Of a stretch of DNA of 64,000 nucleotides, positions 46,712-55,359 are shown piece by piece. The notes beneath the pieces were generated by a model. The model saw only the letters and a program-made list of their open reading frames with translations. It made no database searches and had not been told where the DNA came from. How positions within the stretch are numbered: position 1 is the stretch's first letter; each line of letters opens with the position of its first letter. The position numbers and the translations under genes were made by a program. The DNA is taken from contig NZ_KQ949096.1 in assembly GCF_001514305.1 (NCBI RefSeq), positions 64,131 to 128,130 of the forward strand, written 5' to 3'. Origin of the DNA: Streptomyces dysideae (GTDB lineage Bacteria > Actinomycetota > Actinomycetes > Streptomycetales > Streptomycetaceae).

Positions 46712-47391
46712 CGGAGGAGGCGGAGAGAGAGCCCGCGCGCGTGGTGGTCGCGGACGACCAGACCGTCGTCCGTGAGGGCATCGTGATGTTGCTGGGACTG
46801 CTGCCCGGGATCGAGGTCGTCGGCGCCGCGGGAGACGGGGACGAGGCGGTGCGGCTGGTCGCCGAACTCGCCCCGGACGTGGTGCTGATGGACCTGCGGA
46901 TGCCCCGCTGCGACGGCGTGGAGGCGACGCGGCGGATCCGGACCGAGCACCCGGGGACGCAGGTCGTGGTGCTCACGACGTACGCGGACGACGAGTCGCT
47001 GTTCCCGGCGCTGAGAGCGGGGGCGCGTGGCTACCTCACCAAGGACGCGGGGGGTGATGAGATCGTTCGGGCCGTGCACAGCGTGCTGTCCGGGGACGCG
47101 GGGCTGTCGCCGAGCATCCAGCGGCGGCTGCTGGAGCGGCTGTCGGCCCCCGAGCCGCGGCCTGCCGCGTCGGCGGAGGCGCCGGACGGGCTCACCGGGC
47201 GGGAGACCGAGGTGCTGGTGCTGATCGCGGAGGGGCTGAACAATCAGGAGATTGCCCGCAAGCTGCACGTCTCCACCGCGACCGTGAAGACGCACATCAA
47301 CAACCTGTTCGCCAAGACGGGGCTCAAGGACCGTGCCCAGGCGGTGCGTTACGCGTATGCGAAGGGGCTTGCGCGGCCACCTGTGGGATGA
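46708..47391 (+). CDS. NarL/FixJ-family response regulator
   Basis: The 227-aa protein has a receiver domain (VVVADDQTVVREGIVMLLGL) with phospho-acceptor Asp62 in VVLMDLRMPRCDG and Lys in GYLTKDAG. A LuxR-type HTH follows (LTGRETEVLVLIAEGLNNQE, IARKLHVSTATVKTHINNLF). It is translationally coupled to its kinase through an ATGA overlap. Operators may be the ACCC-containing repeats 130 bp before the operon, which is speculative. Confidence 0.94.
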   Translation: MTEEAEREPARVVVADDQTVVREGIVMLLGLLPGIEVVGAAGDGDEAVRLVAELAPDVVLMDLRMPRCDGVEATRRIRTEHPGTQVVVLTTYADDESLFPALRAGARGYLTKDAGGDEIVRAVHSVLSGDAGLSPSIQRRLLERLSAPEPRPAASAEAPDGLTGRETEVLVLIAEGLNNQEIARKLHVSTATVKTHINNLFAKTGLKDRAQAVRYAYAKGLARPPVG

Positions 47392-47459
47392 ATCACCTGA
47401 TGGGGTGAACAGCGAGGAGAAGGAGAGTCGGGCATCTTCCGTTCTGTCCATCCTTGGGC

Positions 47460-48020
47460 ATGCAGTCAAGCAACGGTCGTCCCCGCGGAGCCGGGGGTGG
47501 TCCCGAAAGTTCGGTCGAGAACCACGAAGGTCACGCCCCGGCTCCTGCCGAGGTGTCCGGCAGCATGCGGTACGACGACCCCTGGTACGACGCGCTTGCC
47601 TCCGGGTGGGGCGAGTTGGACGGCACGGGTGTTCCCGCCGACGTGGTTCCGCCGGCGCGGCGGGAGCGCGAGGAGGGGGCCATGGTCGCGGCTGATGTCT
47701 ACCTCGAGGTGCAGCGCAGCGCGGCCTTCCAGGAGGTGCGCAGTCGGTACCGGAGATTCGTGGTGCCGGCGGTGATCGTCTTCCTCGCGTGGTACGTGGG
47801 GTACGTCGTGGCCGCCACGACTGCGCCCGGGCTGATGGCCCGGCCAGTGGCGGGCGCCGTGAACGTGGCGATGGTCGCAGGACTCGGGCAGTTCCTCACG
47901 ACCTTCCTGCTTACCTGGGCGTACGCCCGGCACGCGCGGTTGCGCAGGGACCGTGCCGCGCTCGAACTGCGCTGGGACACCCAGGAGCTGACGCGCGGCG
48001 TGAGAGGCGGTACTTCGTGA
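47460..48020 (+). CDS. DUF485 membrane protein (YjcH-like)
   Basis: The 186-aa product has a hydrophilic first 80 residues with YDDPWYDALASGWGELDGTG. The DUF485 domain follows (VQRSAAFQEVRSRYRRFVVP) with two membrane helices (VIVFLAWYVGYVVAATTAPG, GLGQFLTTFLLTWAYARHAR). In E. coli the DUF485 protein YjcH is encoded with the acetate symporter ActP, and the same pairing is present here by a 4-bp overlap. The start is uncertain: the ATG at 47460 lacks a good ribosome-binding site and an ATG at 47682 after GGAGGG would give only the DUF485 part. The N-terminal extension looks like real protein. Confidence 0.82.
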   Translation: MQSSNGRPRGAGGGPESSVENHEGHAPAPAEVSGSMRYDDPWYDALASGWGELDGTGVPADVVPPARREREEGAMVAADVYLEVQRSAAFQEVRSRYRRFVVPAVIVFLAWYVGYVVAATTAPGLMARPVAGAVNVAMVAGLGQFLTTFLLTWAYARHARLRRDRAALELRWDTQELTRGVRGGTS

Positions 48021-49609
48021 CGGGCGACCACCAGACCCTGGCGCTGCTGCTGTTCAGCGCGTTTGTGGCGGTCACGCTGGGGATCACGACCTGGGTGAGC
48101 CGCAACCGGCATGGATCGGCGGAGGAGTTCTACGCGGGCGGCCGTCTCTTCTCGCCGATGGAGAATGGTTTTGCCATCGCGGGCGACTACATGTCGGCCG
48201 CGTCCTTCCTCGGTATCTCCGGGCTCATCGCACTGTTCGGCTACGACGGGTTGCTGTACTCGGTGGGCTTCCTCGTGGCCTGGCTGGTGGTGCTGTTCCT
48301 CGTCGCCGAACTGGTGCGCAACTGCGGGCGGTTCACGCTCGCCGACGTGGTCGCCGCACGGATGAACGAGCGGCCTGTGCGGATCGCGGCGGGAACTTCC
48401 TCGGTCACCGTGTCCGTTCTGTATCTGGTCGCGCAGATGGTGGGCGCGGGCAGCCTGGTGGCGCTGCTGCTCGGGGGCAAGAGCGAGGCGGCGCAGGCCT
48501 GGACCGTCATCGGTGTCGGCGCGCTCATGGTGATCTATGTGTCGTTGGGAGGGATGCGGGCCACCACGTGGATCCAGATCGTCAAGGCGGTCCTGCTGCT
48601 CGGCGGCACCATCACGTTGACCGTGCTCGTCCTGGTGCGGTTCCACGGCGACTTCGACCGGCTGCTGCTCACGGCGGCCGAGCGCAGTGGGCACGGCGAG
48701 GCGTTCCTGGCACCGGGGCTGAAGTACGGCGGGGACTGGATGGCCCAGTTCGACTTCATCAGCCTGGGGATCGCACTGGTGCTGGGCACCGCCGGGCTGC
48801 CACACATCCTGTCCCGCTTCTACACCGTGCCCACCGCACGCGCGGCACGGCGTTCGGTGGTCTGGTCGATCGGGCTCATCGGCGGGTTCTACCTGATGAC
48901 GATCGTGCTCGGCTTCGGCGCGGCCGCGATCGTCGGGCCGGAGGCCGTACGGGGATCGAACGCGGCCGGGAACACGGCGGTTCCGCTGCTCGCCCTCGAC
49001 CTGGGCGGTGGCGCGAACTCCACCGGAGGAACGGTTCTCTTCGCGATCGTCGCCGCTGTAGCCTTCGCCACGATCCTCGCCGTGGTCGCCGGGATCACGC
49101 TCGCCTCCTCGGCGTCCGTGGCCCACGACCTGTACGCGTCACTGCGGCGCCGGCGGTCCGAGCCGCGCAGCGAGGTGGCCGTGGCACGTGCTGCCGCGGT
49201 CGGCATCGGCGTCGTCGCGATCGGCCTGGGTCTGCTGGCCCGCGACCTCAATGTCGCCTTCCTGGTGGGCCTGGCCTTCGCCGTGGCCGCGTCCGCCAAT
49301 CTGCCGGTGCTGCTCTACTCACTGTTCTGGCGCGGCTTCACCACCCGCGGTGCGGTGTGGGCCGTGTACGGCGGCCTGATCCCGGCCGTGGGGCTCGTGG
49401 TGCTGTCGCCGGTGGTGTCCGGCAGCCCCGACTCGCTGTTCCCCGGCGTCGACTTCCAGTACTTCCCGCTGCAGAACCCGGGTCTCGTCTCGATTCCGCT
49501 GGGCTTCCTCGCGGGTTGGCTCGGCACGGTCACCTCGGCCGAGATCCCGGATGCCGCCAAGCACGCGGAGACCGAGGTGCGGTCGCTGACGGGGGCGGGG
49601 GCGGTGTAG
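48017..49609 (+). CDS. Sodium:solute symporter (ActP-like, SSS family)
   Basis: The 530-aa protein has about 13 membrane helices and the SSS pattern SAEEFYAGGRLFSPMENGFA, IAGDYMSAASFLGISGLIAL and YVSLGGMRATTWIQIVKAVL. A later segment is LGIALVLGTAGLPHILSRFY. It is closest to ActP-type acetate/pyruvate permeases. The GTG at 48017 overlaps the stop of the DUF485 gene. It converges on a CitB-type response regulator gene with only 37 bp between stops. The CitA/CitB-like system next to it may regulate it, by analogy with other carboxylate uptake systems. Confidence 0.92.
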   Translation: MTGDHQTLALLLFSAFVAVTLGITTWVSRNRHGSAEEFYAGGRLFSPMENGFAIAGDYMSAASFLGISGLIALFGYDGLLYSVGFLVAWLVVLFLVAELVRNCGRFTLADVVAARMNERPVRIAAGTSSVTVSVLYLVAQMVGAGSLVALLLGGKSEAAQAWTVIGVGALMVIYVSLGGMRATTWIQIVKAVLLLGGTITLTVLVLVRFHGDFDRLLLTAAERSGHGEAFLAPGLKYGGDWMAQFDFISLGIALVLGTAGLPHILSRFYTVPTARAARRSVVWSIGLIGGFYLMTIVLGFGAAAIVGPEAVRGSNAAGNTAVPLLALDLGGGANSTGGTVLFAIVAAVAFATILAVVAGITLASSASVAHDLYASLRRRRSEPRSEVAVARAAAVGIGVVAIGLGLLARDLNVAFLVGLAFAVAASANLPVLLYSLFWRGFTTRGAVWAVYGGLIPAVGLVVLSPVVSGSPDSLFPGVDFQYFPLQNPGLVSIPLGFLAGWLGTVTSAEIPDAAKHAETEVRSLTGAGAV

Positions 49610-49646
49610 GGGCGGCGCCGTCAGCGGCGTACGGCTTCGGGCTCGA

Positions 49647-50342
49647 CTACGGCGCCACCCACGCGTACCGGTGTTCCGGGCGTCCCGTGTCGCCGTACCG
49701 GAGGGAGAGGCGGAGGTGGCCGGCCTGTTCCAGGTGGCGGAGGTAGCGCTGGGCCGTGGAGCGGCTCAGGCCGGTCTCGGCAGCCACCTCGTGCGCCGAG
49801 AGCGGGCGGTTCGCGCGGTGCAGGACACGGCGGATCAGGTCCGCCGTCGGCTCCGAGTGCCCGCTCGGCAGGCCCGGTGACGACGACGGCGCCGGCGTGG
49901 TGCGCAGCGCGTCGAAGATGCGGTCCACCTGCTCCTGGCCGGCGATGCCGCGGCCGCCGACCCGGTCCACGGTGCGGCGCAGGGCGGCGTACGAGTCGAG
50001 GCGGGTGCGCAGCGCGGCGAAGGTGAACGGCTTGACCAGGTAGTGCAGGGCGCCCAGGCGCATCGCGGTCTGCACGGTCTCCACGTCACCGGCCGCTGTG
50101 ATCATGATGACGTCGGTGCCGTGGCCCTGTTCCCGCATGCGGTGGACGAGGTCGAGACCCGTTCCGTCGGGCAGGTAGTGGTCGAGCAGGACCAGGTCGA
50201 TGGACCCGCGCTGCACGGCGGTCAGGGCCTGGGCGGCGCTGTGGGCGCGGGCGGCGACGCGGAAGCCGGGAACCCTTCCCACGTACTTGGCGTTGATCTC
50301 TGCGACGCGGACATCGTCGTCCACGACCAGGACGTCAATCAT
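49647..50342 (-). CDS. CitB-family response regulator (first of two)
   Basis: The 231-aa protein starts MIDVLVVDDDVRVAEINAKY with a receiver domain (Asp in VLLDHYLPDGTGLDLV; Lys in YLVKPFTFAALR). A C-terminal HTH of the CitB type follows (LSAHEVAAETGLSRSTAQRY). It is similar throughout to the second regulator at 50493-51173. It lies downstream of the kinase/regulator operon with its own 150-bp gap containing an inverted repeat. GAGG precedes the ATG at 50342. No separate kinase is encoded for it here. Confidence 0.92.
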   Translation of the reverse strand: MIDVLVVDDDVRVAEINAKYVGRVPGFRVAARAHSAAQALTAVQRGSIDLVLLDHYLPDGTGLDLVHRMREQGHGTDVIMITAAGDVETVQTAMRLGALHYLVKPFTFAALRTRLDSYAALRRTVDRVGGRGIAGQEQVDRIFDALRTTPAPSSSPGLPSGHSEPTADLIRRVLHRANRPLSAHEVAAETGLSRSTAQRYLRHLEQAGHLRLSLRYGDTGRPEHRYAWVAP

Positions 50343-50434
50343 CGGGCCTCTTTCCGTCAAGGCCAGGCGGGCGCTGAACCCGGTGCTTCGGCTTGGCTGT
50401 TGTAGCCCGAGTAAAAACGAGCACAACAGGCCGC

Positions 50435-50457
50435 TGCAAGCAAAAGCACATCTTGCA
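50435..50457. promoter_or_regulatory. Inverted repeat between the two CitB-type regulators
   Basis: TGCAAG-N11-CTTGCA lies 93 bp before the start of the leftmost regulator gene. It may be the binding site of one of the two regulators. The surrounding 150 bp is AT-richer than the coding flanks. Confidence 0.45.
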
Positions 50458-50492
50458 CTCAGAAGACGGACAGCGAACTACAGCGAACTGGC

Positions 50493-51173
50493 TCAGGCGC
50501 GGGTCGCCCACACGTAACGGTGTTCCGGACGGCCCGCGTCGCCGTACTTGAGGGTGAGCCGGGCGCGTCCCGTGCGCTCCAGGAGCTTCAGATAGCGCTG
50601 GGCGGTCTGGCGGCTCACTCCCGTCCGTTCGGCGATCTCCTGCGCCGACAGGGGGCCTTCGGCGTTCATCAGGGACTGACGTATGAGCTCCGCGGTGGTG
50701 GGGGAGTGACCTTTGGGGAGTTCGGGTTCCGACGGTGTGGACAGGGCGCCGAAGATGCGGTCCACCTCGGCCTGTTCCGCCTCGCCGCCGCCGTCGAGGG
50801 CGCGGCGCAGCTCCGCGTACGCCTCCAGCTTGGCGCGCAGACCGGCGAAGGCGAACGGTTTCACCAGGTACTGCAGCGCGCCGTGCCGCATCGCCGCCTG
50901 CACGGTCGAGATGTCCCGGGCCGCCGTCACCATGATCACGTCGGTCTCGTGGCCGCGCCGGCGCATCTCCTGGACGACCGCGAGGCCGGTCTCGTCGGGC
51001 AGATAGTGGTCCATGAGGACCAGGTCGAGACGGGGCAGCTCCTCCACCTGGCGCAGTGCCTCGGCCGCGCTGTGCGCCTCGCCGGCCACGTGGAAGCCCG
51101 GCACCTTCTCGACGTAGGCGGCGTTGACCCGGGCGACCCGTGTGTCGTCGTCCACGACCAGGACCTCGATCAT
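50493..51173 (-). CDS. CitB-family response regulator (second, cognate to the kinase)
   Basis: The 226-aa protein has receiver residues VVDDDTRVARVNAAYVEKVP, Asp in VLMDHYLPDETGLAVV and Lys in YLVKPFAFAGLRAKL. The C-terminal HTH is LSAQEIAERTGVSRQTAQRY. Its ATG at 51173 overlaps the stop of the kinase gene by 4 bp, so this one is the direct partner of the kinase. The paralog downstream probably arose by duplication. CitB/DcuR-type regulators control carboxylate uptake genes. Confidence 0.93.
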   Translation of the reverse strand: MIEVLVVDDDTRVARVNAAYVEKVPGFHVAGEAHSAAEALRQVEELPRLDLVLMDHYLPDETGLAVVQEMRRRGHETDVIMVTAARDISTVQAAMRHGALQYLVKPFAFAGLRAKLEAYAELRRALDGGGEAEQAEVDRIFGALSTPSEPELPKGHSPTTAELIRQSLMNAEGPLSAQEIAERTGVSRQTAQRYLKLLERTGRARLTLKYGDAGRPEHRYVWATRA

Positions 51174-52852
51174 CGCGACTCCTCCTCGGCGGCGGTCTGC
51201 GGAGCAGGCGGCACGGTGAGGGCCGGCTCCAGGTCCGGTTCGGCCAGCGCCTCGGGCAGGACGACGGTGAACTCCGCGCCCCCGCCGGCTGCCTCGTCGA
51301 CGGTCGCGCTGCCACCCTGCCGCTCGGCGAGCCTGCGTACCAGGGAGAGCCCGATGCCGCGCTCGCGGTGGGCCGGCGGCTTCTTCGTCGACCACCCCTC
51401 GGTGAAGATCAACTCGCGTTGCTCCTCAGGGATGCCGGGACCGGTGTCGCGCACGCGCAGGATCGCGGTACGCCCTTCGGTACGCAGTTCGACCTCCACG
51501 CGCGCGTGGGGCGTGCCCGCGGCCGCGTCGAGCGCGTTGTCGACCAGGTTGCCGACGACAGTGACGAGCCCCCTGGGGTCGATCAGCCGGTCCGGCAGCC
51601 GGGTCCGGTCCGAGATCCACAGGGCGACGCCCCGCTCGGCCGCGACGGTCGCCTTGCCGACCAGCAGGGCGGCGAGCAGGGGGTCCTGGATCTTCTCGAT
51701 GACCTGCTCCGAGGTGGCCCGGTGGTCGCCGACCACCTCTCCGACGAAGTCCACGGCATCGTCGTACATCTCCAGTTCGAGCAGCCCGAGGAGGGTGTGC
51801 ATGCGGTTGGCGTGCTCGTGGTCCTGGGCGCGCAGGGCGTCGATCAGGCCGCGCGTGGAGTCGAGCTCGCGGCCCAGCTGTTCGAGCTCGGTGCGGTCGC
51901 GCAGGGTGGCGACGGCGCCGCCGTCGTCGGTGGGCATGCGGTTGGCGATCAGGACGCGCTGGCCGCGGACGGTGAGCAGATCGGTGCCCGTCACCCGGCC
52001 GGCCAGGACGTCGGTCGTACGGCCCGCCCCGAGCGCCTCGTCGAGGGACCGGCCCACGGCCTCATCGCCGATGCCCAGCAGGCGCCGCGCCTCGTCGTTG
52101 AGGAGCCGGATGCGGCCGGCGCGGTCCAGGGCGACGACGCCCTCCCGGATGCCGTGCAGCATCGCCTCGCGCTCCGCGAGCAGCGCCGATATGTCCGAGA
52201 AGGCCAGGTCCCGGGTCTGCCGCTGGACCCGCCGGGAGATCACCCAGGCGGCCAGCGCACCGACGGCCAGGGCGCCGCCGGCGTACGCGAACAGCCCCGG
52301 GATCGCGTGCAGCAGCCGGGCCCGCACACTGTCGTACGCGATGCCCACGGACACCGCGCCGACGATCTTGCCGTCGTCGTCCCGCAGTGGCACCTTGCCG
52401 CGCGCGGTGCGTCCCAGGGTGCCGCTGTCGATCTGCATGACCTCATGGCCGGCGAGGGCCTGGCCGGGATCGGTGGAGACGGTTCTGCTGATCTCGCCCG
52501 GAGTGGGGTGGGACCAGCGCACGCCCCGCCAGTCCATCACCACGACGTACTCGGCCTTGGTCGCCCTGCGGATCCGCTCCGCCTCCCGCTGGACCGGCCC
52601 GTCGGCCGTCGGAGGCGTGTTCACCACGTCCTCGGCGAGCTGCGGCTGCGCCGCCGTGGTCTGCGCGATCGCCAGCGCCCGGCGCATCGCCTGGTCGTCC
52701 AGCTGGTTGCTGAGCGGCGCGAGGAACAGGCCGGTCGCGAGCACCGCGACTCCCGCGGCGATCGCCACCTGCATCAGCAGCATCTGCGAGAACATCCGCC
52801 GTGGCAGGCCGAGGCGCAGGCGGCGTGCGGGGGGAGTGGGGCTCATACCCAT
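51170..52852 (-). CDS. CitA/DcuS-type sensor histidine kinase
   Basis: The 560-aa protein has two membrane helices (MFSQMLLMQVAIAAGVAVLA near 20-45, and AYAGGALAVGALAAWVISRR near 190) around an extracytoplasmic sensing domain of about 130 residues. A PAS domain follows (GIREGVVALDRAGRIRLLND). The phospho-acceptor His is in AQDHEHANRMHTLLGLLELE, the pattern of CitA/DcuS kinases. The ATPase domain has GNLVDNALDAAAG and RERGIGLSLVRRLAERQGGS. Family members sense citrate or C4-dicarboxylates in the periplasm. A symporter gene two genes away fits such a role. Confidence 0.93.
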   Translation of the reverse strand: MGMSPTPPARRLRLGLPRRMFSQMLLMQVAIAAGVAVLATGLFLAPLSNQLDDQAMRRALAIAQTTAAQPQLAEDVVNTPPTADGPVQREAERIRRATKAEYVVVMDWRGVRWSHPTPGEISRTVSTDPGQALAGHEVMQIDSGTLGRTARGKVPLRDDDGKIVGAVSVGIAYDSVRARLLHAIPGLFAYAGGALAVGALAAWVISRRVQRQTRDLAFSDISALLAEREAMLHGIREGVVALDRAGRIRLLNDEARRLLGIGDEAVGRSLDEALGAGRTTDVLAGRVTGTDLLTVRGQRVLIANRMPTDDGGAVATLRDRTELEQLGRELDSTRGLIDALRAQDHEHANRMHTLLGLLELEMYDDAVDFVGEVVGDHRATSEQVIEKIQDPLLAALLVGKATVAAERGVALWISDRTRLPDRLIDPRGLVTVVGNLVDNALDAAAGTPHARVEVELRTEGRTAILRVRDTGPGIPEEQRELIFTEGWSTKKPPAHRERGIGLSLVRRLAERQGGSATVDEAAGGGAEFTVVLPEALAEPDLEPALTVPPAPQTAAEEESR

Positions 52853-53006
52853 GACGGTACGTGGGCGCGCAAGAACTGCCGCAGGGGGTGTGGCATGGAT
52901 CTCTTGATCAATGCATCGAGGCTCGCCCGGCGCGTGCTCCGCGCATGGAGAGCTGCCCGATGTCTGCTCTGCGCATGGAGAGCCGCCCGCTGTGTGCCCT
53001 GCGGCG
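52853..53006. other. Intergenic with short direct repeats
   Basis: About 150 bp with three imperfect copies of a GCGCATGGAGAG...GCCCG unit near 52940-52990. No gene is seen. It lies upstream of the kinase operon and downstream of the sucrase/ferredoxin-like gene. Confidence 0.4.
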
Positions 53007-53951
53007 TCAGCTCGCCAGCGCCGTGGTCGTCCCGAACTCGCGCACCGCCACCACGTCCATCCGCCCGGGCGAGCCGAGCACCGACGCCCCGCAGCTCTCC
53101 GGGCGCGGCGGCAGTGAGGTGCCCTGGGCCACGACGACCCGCCAGCGGCGTCCGTCCACGTGGGTGACGGTCACCTCCCAGCGCGGTGCCGCGCCGTCCG
53201 TCCGTACGACGCTGAGCACGTCCGCGGCGTCCTCGGCCGTGGCCTTGCGCACGGCCAGCTCGGCCGCCTGGCCGGGCCGCTCCCAGGCGGAGTTCCCGCG
53301 GCAGCCCTCGACGACGATCCGGCCTTCCTGGATGCTGTGCAGGACCTCCTTGACGGCGTGGGCCTCGGCCCGGCCGTACGCGTAGCCGTACGGCAGCACG
53401 AGCAGCGTCGGCGAGAAGCGGTGTCCACCCAGATGGGTGACCTCCCAGACGCCCTCGACGCCGGACGTGGCGAGCTCCGCCGCGAGGGGGCGACCGAGGA
53501 GCGCGCAGCAGCGGTCCCGCTTGCCGTTGGTGCAGACGAGGGCCAGCGGATCGCCCAGGTGGGGCCCTCCCCCGAGCACCGAGTCGAAGGTGCCGGGGTC
53601 GCCCTTGCCGAGGGCGGCGAAGTCGAGATCGAGCAGCTGCCGCGGGTCGCGGGTCGTGGCGCCGTGCAGCCACACGTTTCCCGGCACCGTGTGGGCCACG
53701 TAGACCTGGCGCTCGGCGGGTGTGCCGCAGTCCGCGTGCCGCCCAGGGCGGCGGATGAGCGCCACGCGTACGCCCGTGCCCTGCGCGGCCGTCTCCAGGG
53801 CGCGGCCCACTGCGGGCTCCAGGTGGCTCGAAGTGAGCGCCTTGGCACCCCAGGGACCGGGCTGTTCCAACAGCAGCCAGGTCGTCGCGGTGGCCGCGGT
53901 TCCCGAAATGGGCTCGTCGAGGTCCCGCGAGACGGTTGAGCACGTACTCAC
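53007..53951 (-). CDS. Sucrase/ferredoxin-like family protein
   Basis: The 314-aa protein belongs to the sucrase/ferredoxin-like family, with a thioredoxin-fold ferredoxin domain. Cysteine motifs are HADCGTP and CTNGKRDRCCALLGRPLAAE; two later Cys are in EGCRGNS and ESCGAS. The [2Fe-2S] ligands are expected among them. The GTG at 53951 (VSTCSTVSRDLDE) directly follows a strong iron-box match, so expression is probably repressed by a DmdR/IdeR-type regulator when iron is plentiful. The mRNA may have a very short leader. A role in iron or siderophore reduction is plausible but inferred. Confidence 0.85.
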   Translation of the reverse strand: MSTCSTVSRDLDEPISGTAATATTWLLLEQPGPWGAKALTSSHLEPAVGRALETAAQGTGVRVALIRRPGRHADCGTPAERQVYVAHTVPGNVWLHGATTRDPRQLLDLDFAALGKGDPGTFDSVLGGGPHLGDPLALVCTNGKRDRCCALLGRPLAAELATSGVEGVWEVTHLGGHRFSPTLLVLPYGYAYGRAEAHAVKEVLHSIQEGRIVVEGCRGNSAWERPGQAAELAVRKATAEDAADVLSVVRTDGAAPRWEVTVTHVDGRRWRVVVAQGTSLPPRPESCGASVLGSPGRMDVVAVREFGTTTALAS

Positions 53952-53970
53952 AGAGGTGAGCCTAACCTGA
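53952..53970 (-). promoter_or_regulatory. Iron box (DmdR/IdeR operator)
   Basis: On the minus strand the 19 nt TCAGGTTAGGCTCACCTCT match 16 of 19 positions of the actinobacterial iron box TTAGGTTAGGCTCACCTAA. The box directly adjoins the start codon of the sucrase/ferredoxin-like gene. Confidence 0.82.
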
Positions 53971-54004
53971 CTTGATCCGGGGCGGCTTCCGGCCGTGCTG
54001 CGCG

Positions 54005-55261
54005 CTACTCCGGCAGGGGCTGCGGAGGCTTCGGACCGACGTAGTGACCGCTCGGGCGCATACGCAGCGGACGCTCCCCGTACTCCTCCAGGGCGTGCGC
54101 GATCCAGCCCGCCGTACGGGCCACGGCGAAGATCGTCTCGCCTGCCGTGGCGGGCATGCCGGAGGACGCCGTGAAGACGGCGAGGGCCAGGTCGACGTTG
54201 GCGTGCAGCGGGGTGTGACGGGCGGCGGTGGCCACGATGTCGCGGGCCGCGGCGAGGGCGGGCGCGGAGCGGGGGATCTCCTCCAGGAGGTCGAACAGGA
54301 CACGCGCGCGTGGGTCCTCGCCGGGGTAGAGGCGGTGGCCGAGCCCCGGGATGCGGCGGCCGGACCGCAGCTCGTCGGCGATCACGGGCGCCGCGTCGCC
54401 CTGATCGAGAACGTCGAGGATCAGCTTGTGGGCGAGTCCGCTGGCCGCCCCGTGCAGCGGGCCCTCCAGCACGCCGAGCCCGGCGGAGACGGCCGCGTAG
54501 GCGTGCGCACGGGCCGACGCGGCGACCCGCACGGCGAGCGTCGAGGCGGCCAGGTCGTGGTCGACGAGCAGGGCGAGGGCCGTGTCGAGGACGCGCAGTG
54601 AGGCGTCGCTGGGGGGCCGCCCGCTGAGCCGCGCCCACAGGCGGCCGGCCAGCGGGCCCTCGTCACTCCCGCTGAGCCGTACCGGCGGCAGGGCGCCGAC
54701 GAGGGTGGGGATGAGGATGCGCGCGGTGCCGAGCACGGCCTCCTCGGACAGGTCGAAGCGCAACGGGTCGACGGCCGCGGCCGCGACGGCAGCGACCCTC
54801 AACCGGTCGGTGGGACCGGTGTGTTCGGGCAGCGCGTCGACGGCGCGACGGGCCGCGGCCAGTGAGGCGTCGGGGGCGGTGAAGGTGATCCGGGGACGCA
54901 GCCGGCCGGTCCACAGCCACTCGGCGACCTCTTCGTAGGAGTGGCGCGTGGCCAGTTCGGCCGCGTCGACGCCCCGGAAGTAGTACCGGTCAGTGTCGAT
55001 CATCGTGACGCGGGTCCGTACGGACAGCTCGGCGCCGGACGCCGAACTCCCGCCGCTCTCCCGCCTGTTGCGCCGGGCGAGCGCCTCCACCTCCTTGGCG
55101 TCGAAGGTGCTGCCCCGGCCGCCGGGCGCGCGGTGGCTGCTGAGGTGACCGCGGCTCACGTACGCGTACAGGGTCTCGGGCTTCACGCCCAGGACTTCGG
55201 CGGCCTCCTTGGTGGTCAGCCGCCGCCCCGCGGGACCGGGGTCGGGCTCTTGATCGCGCAT
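54005..55261 (-). CDS. Citrate synthase with N-terminal HTH domain
   Basis: The 418-aa protein starts with a MerR/excisionase-type HTH (RLTTKEAAEVLGVKPETLYA, then YVSRGHLSSHR), followed by a full citrate synthase domain. Catalytic His residues are in GPLHGAASG and GLGHRLYPGEDPRARVL, and the Asp in LHANVDLALAV. The ATG at 55261 begins just before the HTH; a longer start at 55324 would overlap the operator palindromes. It is divergent from a second citrate synthase gene with 98 bp between starts. The HTH may let it bind the intergenic palindromes; its enzyme activity is probable from the intact triad. Confidence 0.88.
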   Translation of the reverse strand: MRDQEPDPGPAGRRLTTKEAAEVLGVKPETLYAYVSRGHLSSHRAPGGRGSTFDAKEVEALARRNRRESGGSSASGAELSVRTRVTMIDTDRYYFRGVDAAELATRHSYEEVAEWLWTGRLRPRITFTAPDASLAAARRAVDALPEHTGPTDRLRVAAVAAAAVDPLRFDLSEEAVLGTARILIPTLVGALPPVRLSGSDEGPLAGRLWARLSGRPPSDASLRVLDTALALLVDHDLAASTLAVRVAASARAHAYAAVSAGLGVLEGPLHGAASGLAHKLILDVLDQGDAAPVIADELRSGRRIPGLGHRLYPGEDPRARVLFDLLEEIPRSAPALAAARDIVATAARHTPLHANVDLALAVFTASSGMPATAGETIFAVARTAGWIAHALEEYGERPLRMRPSGHYVGPKPPQPLPE

Positions 55262-55290
55262 GGGGATCACCGTATCCGCATCGCTTGATA

Positions 55291-55324
55291 TTGATTGAAT
55301 CAACATTGACAGGAAATTAGTCAA
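55291..55324. promoter_or_regulatory. Palindromes between the divergent citrate synthase genes
   Basis: TTGAT-TGA-ATCAA (55291-55303) is a perfect 5-bp inverted repeat. TTGAC-N9-GTCAA (55306-55324) lies next to it. The region is notably AT-rich for this genome. These are candidate operators for the HTH-citrate synthase or promoter parts. Confidence 0.6.
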
Positions 55325-55359
55325 GCATGGACAGTCGAATCAAGTCCAGGGAGGAAATC

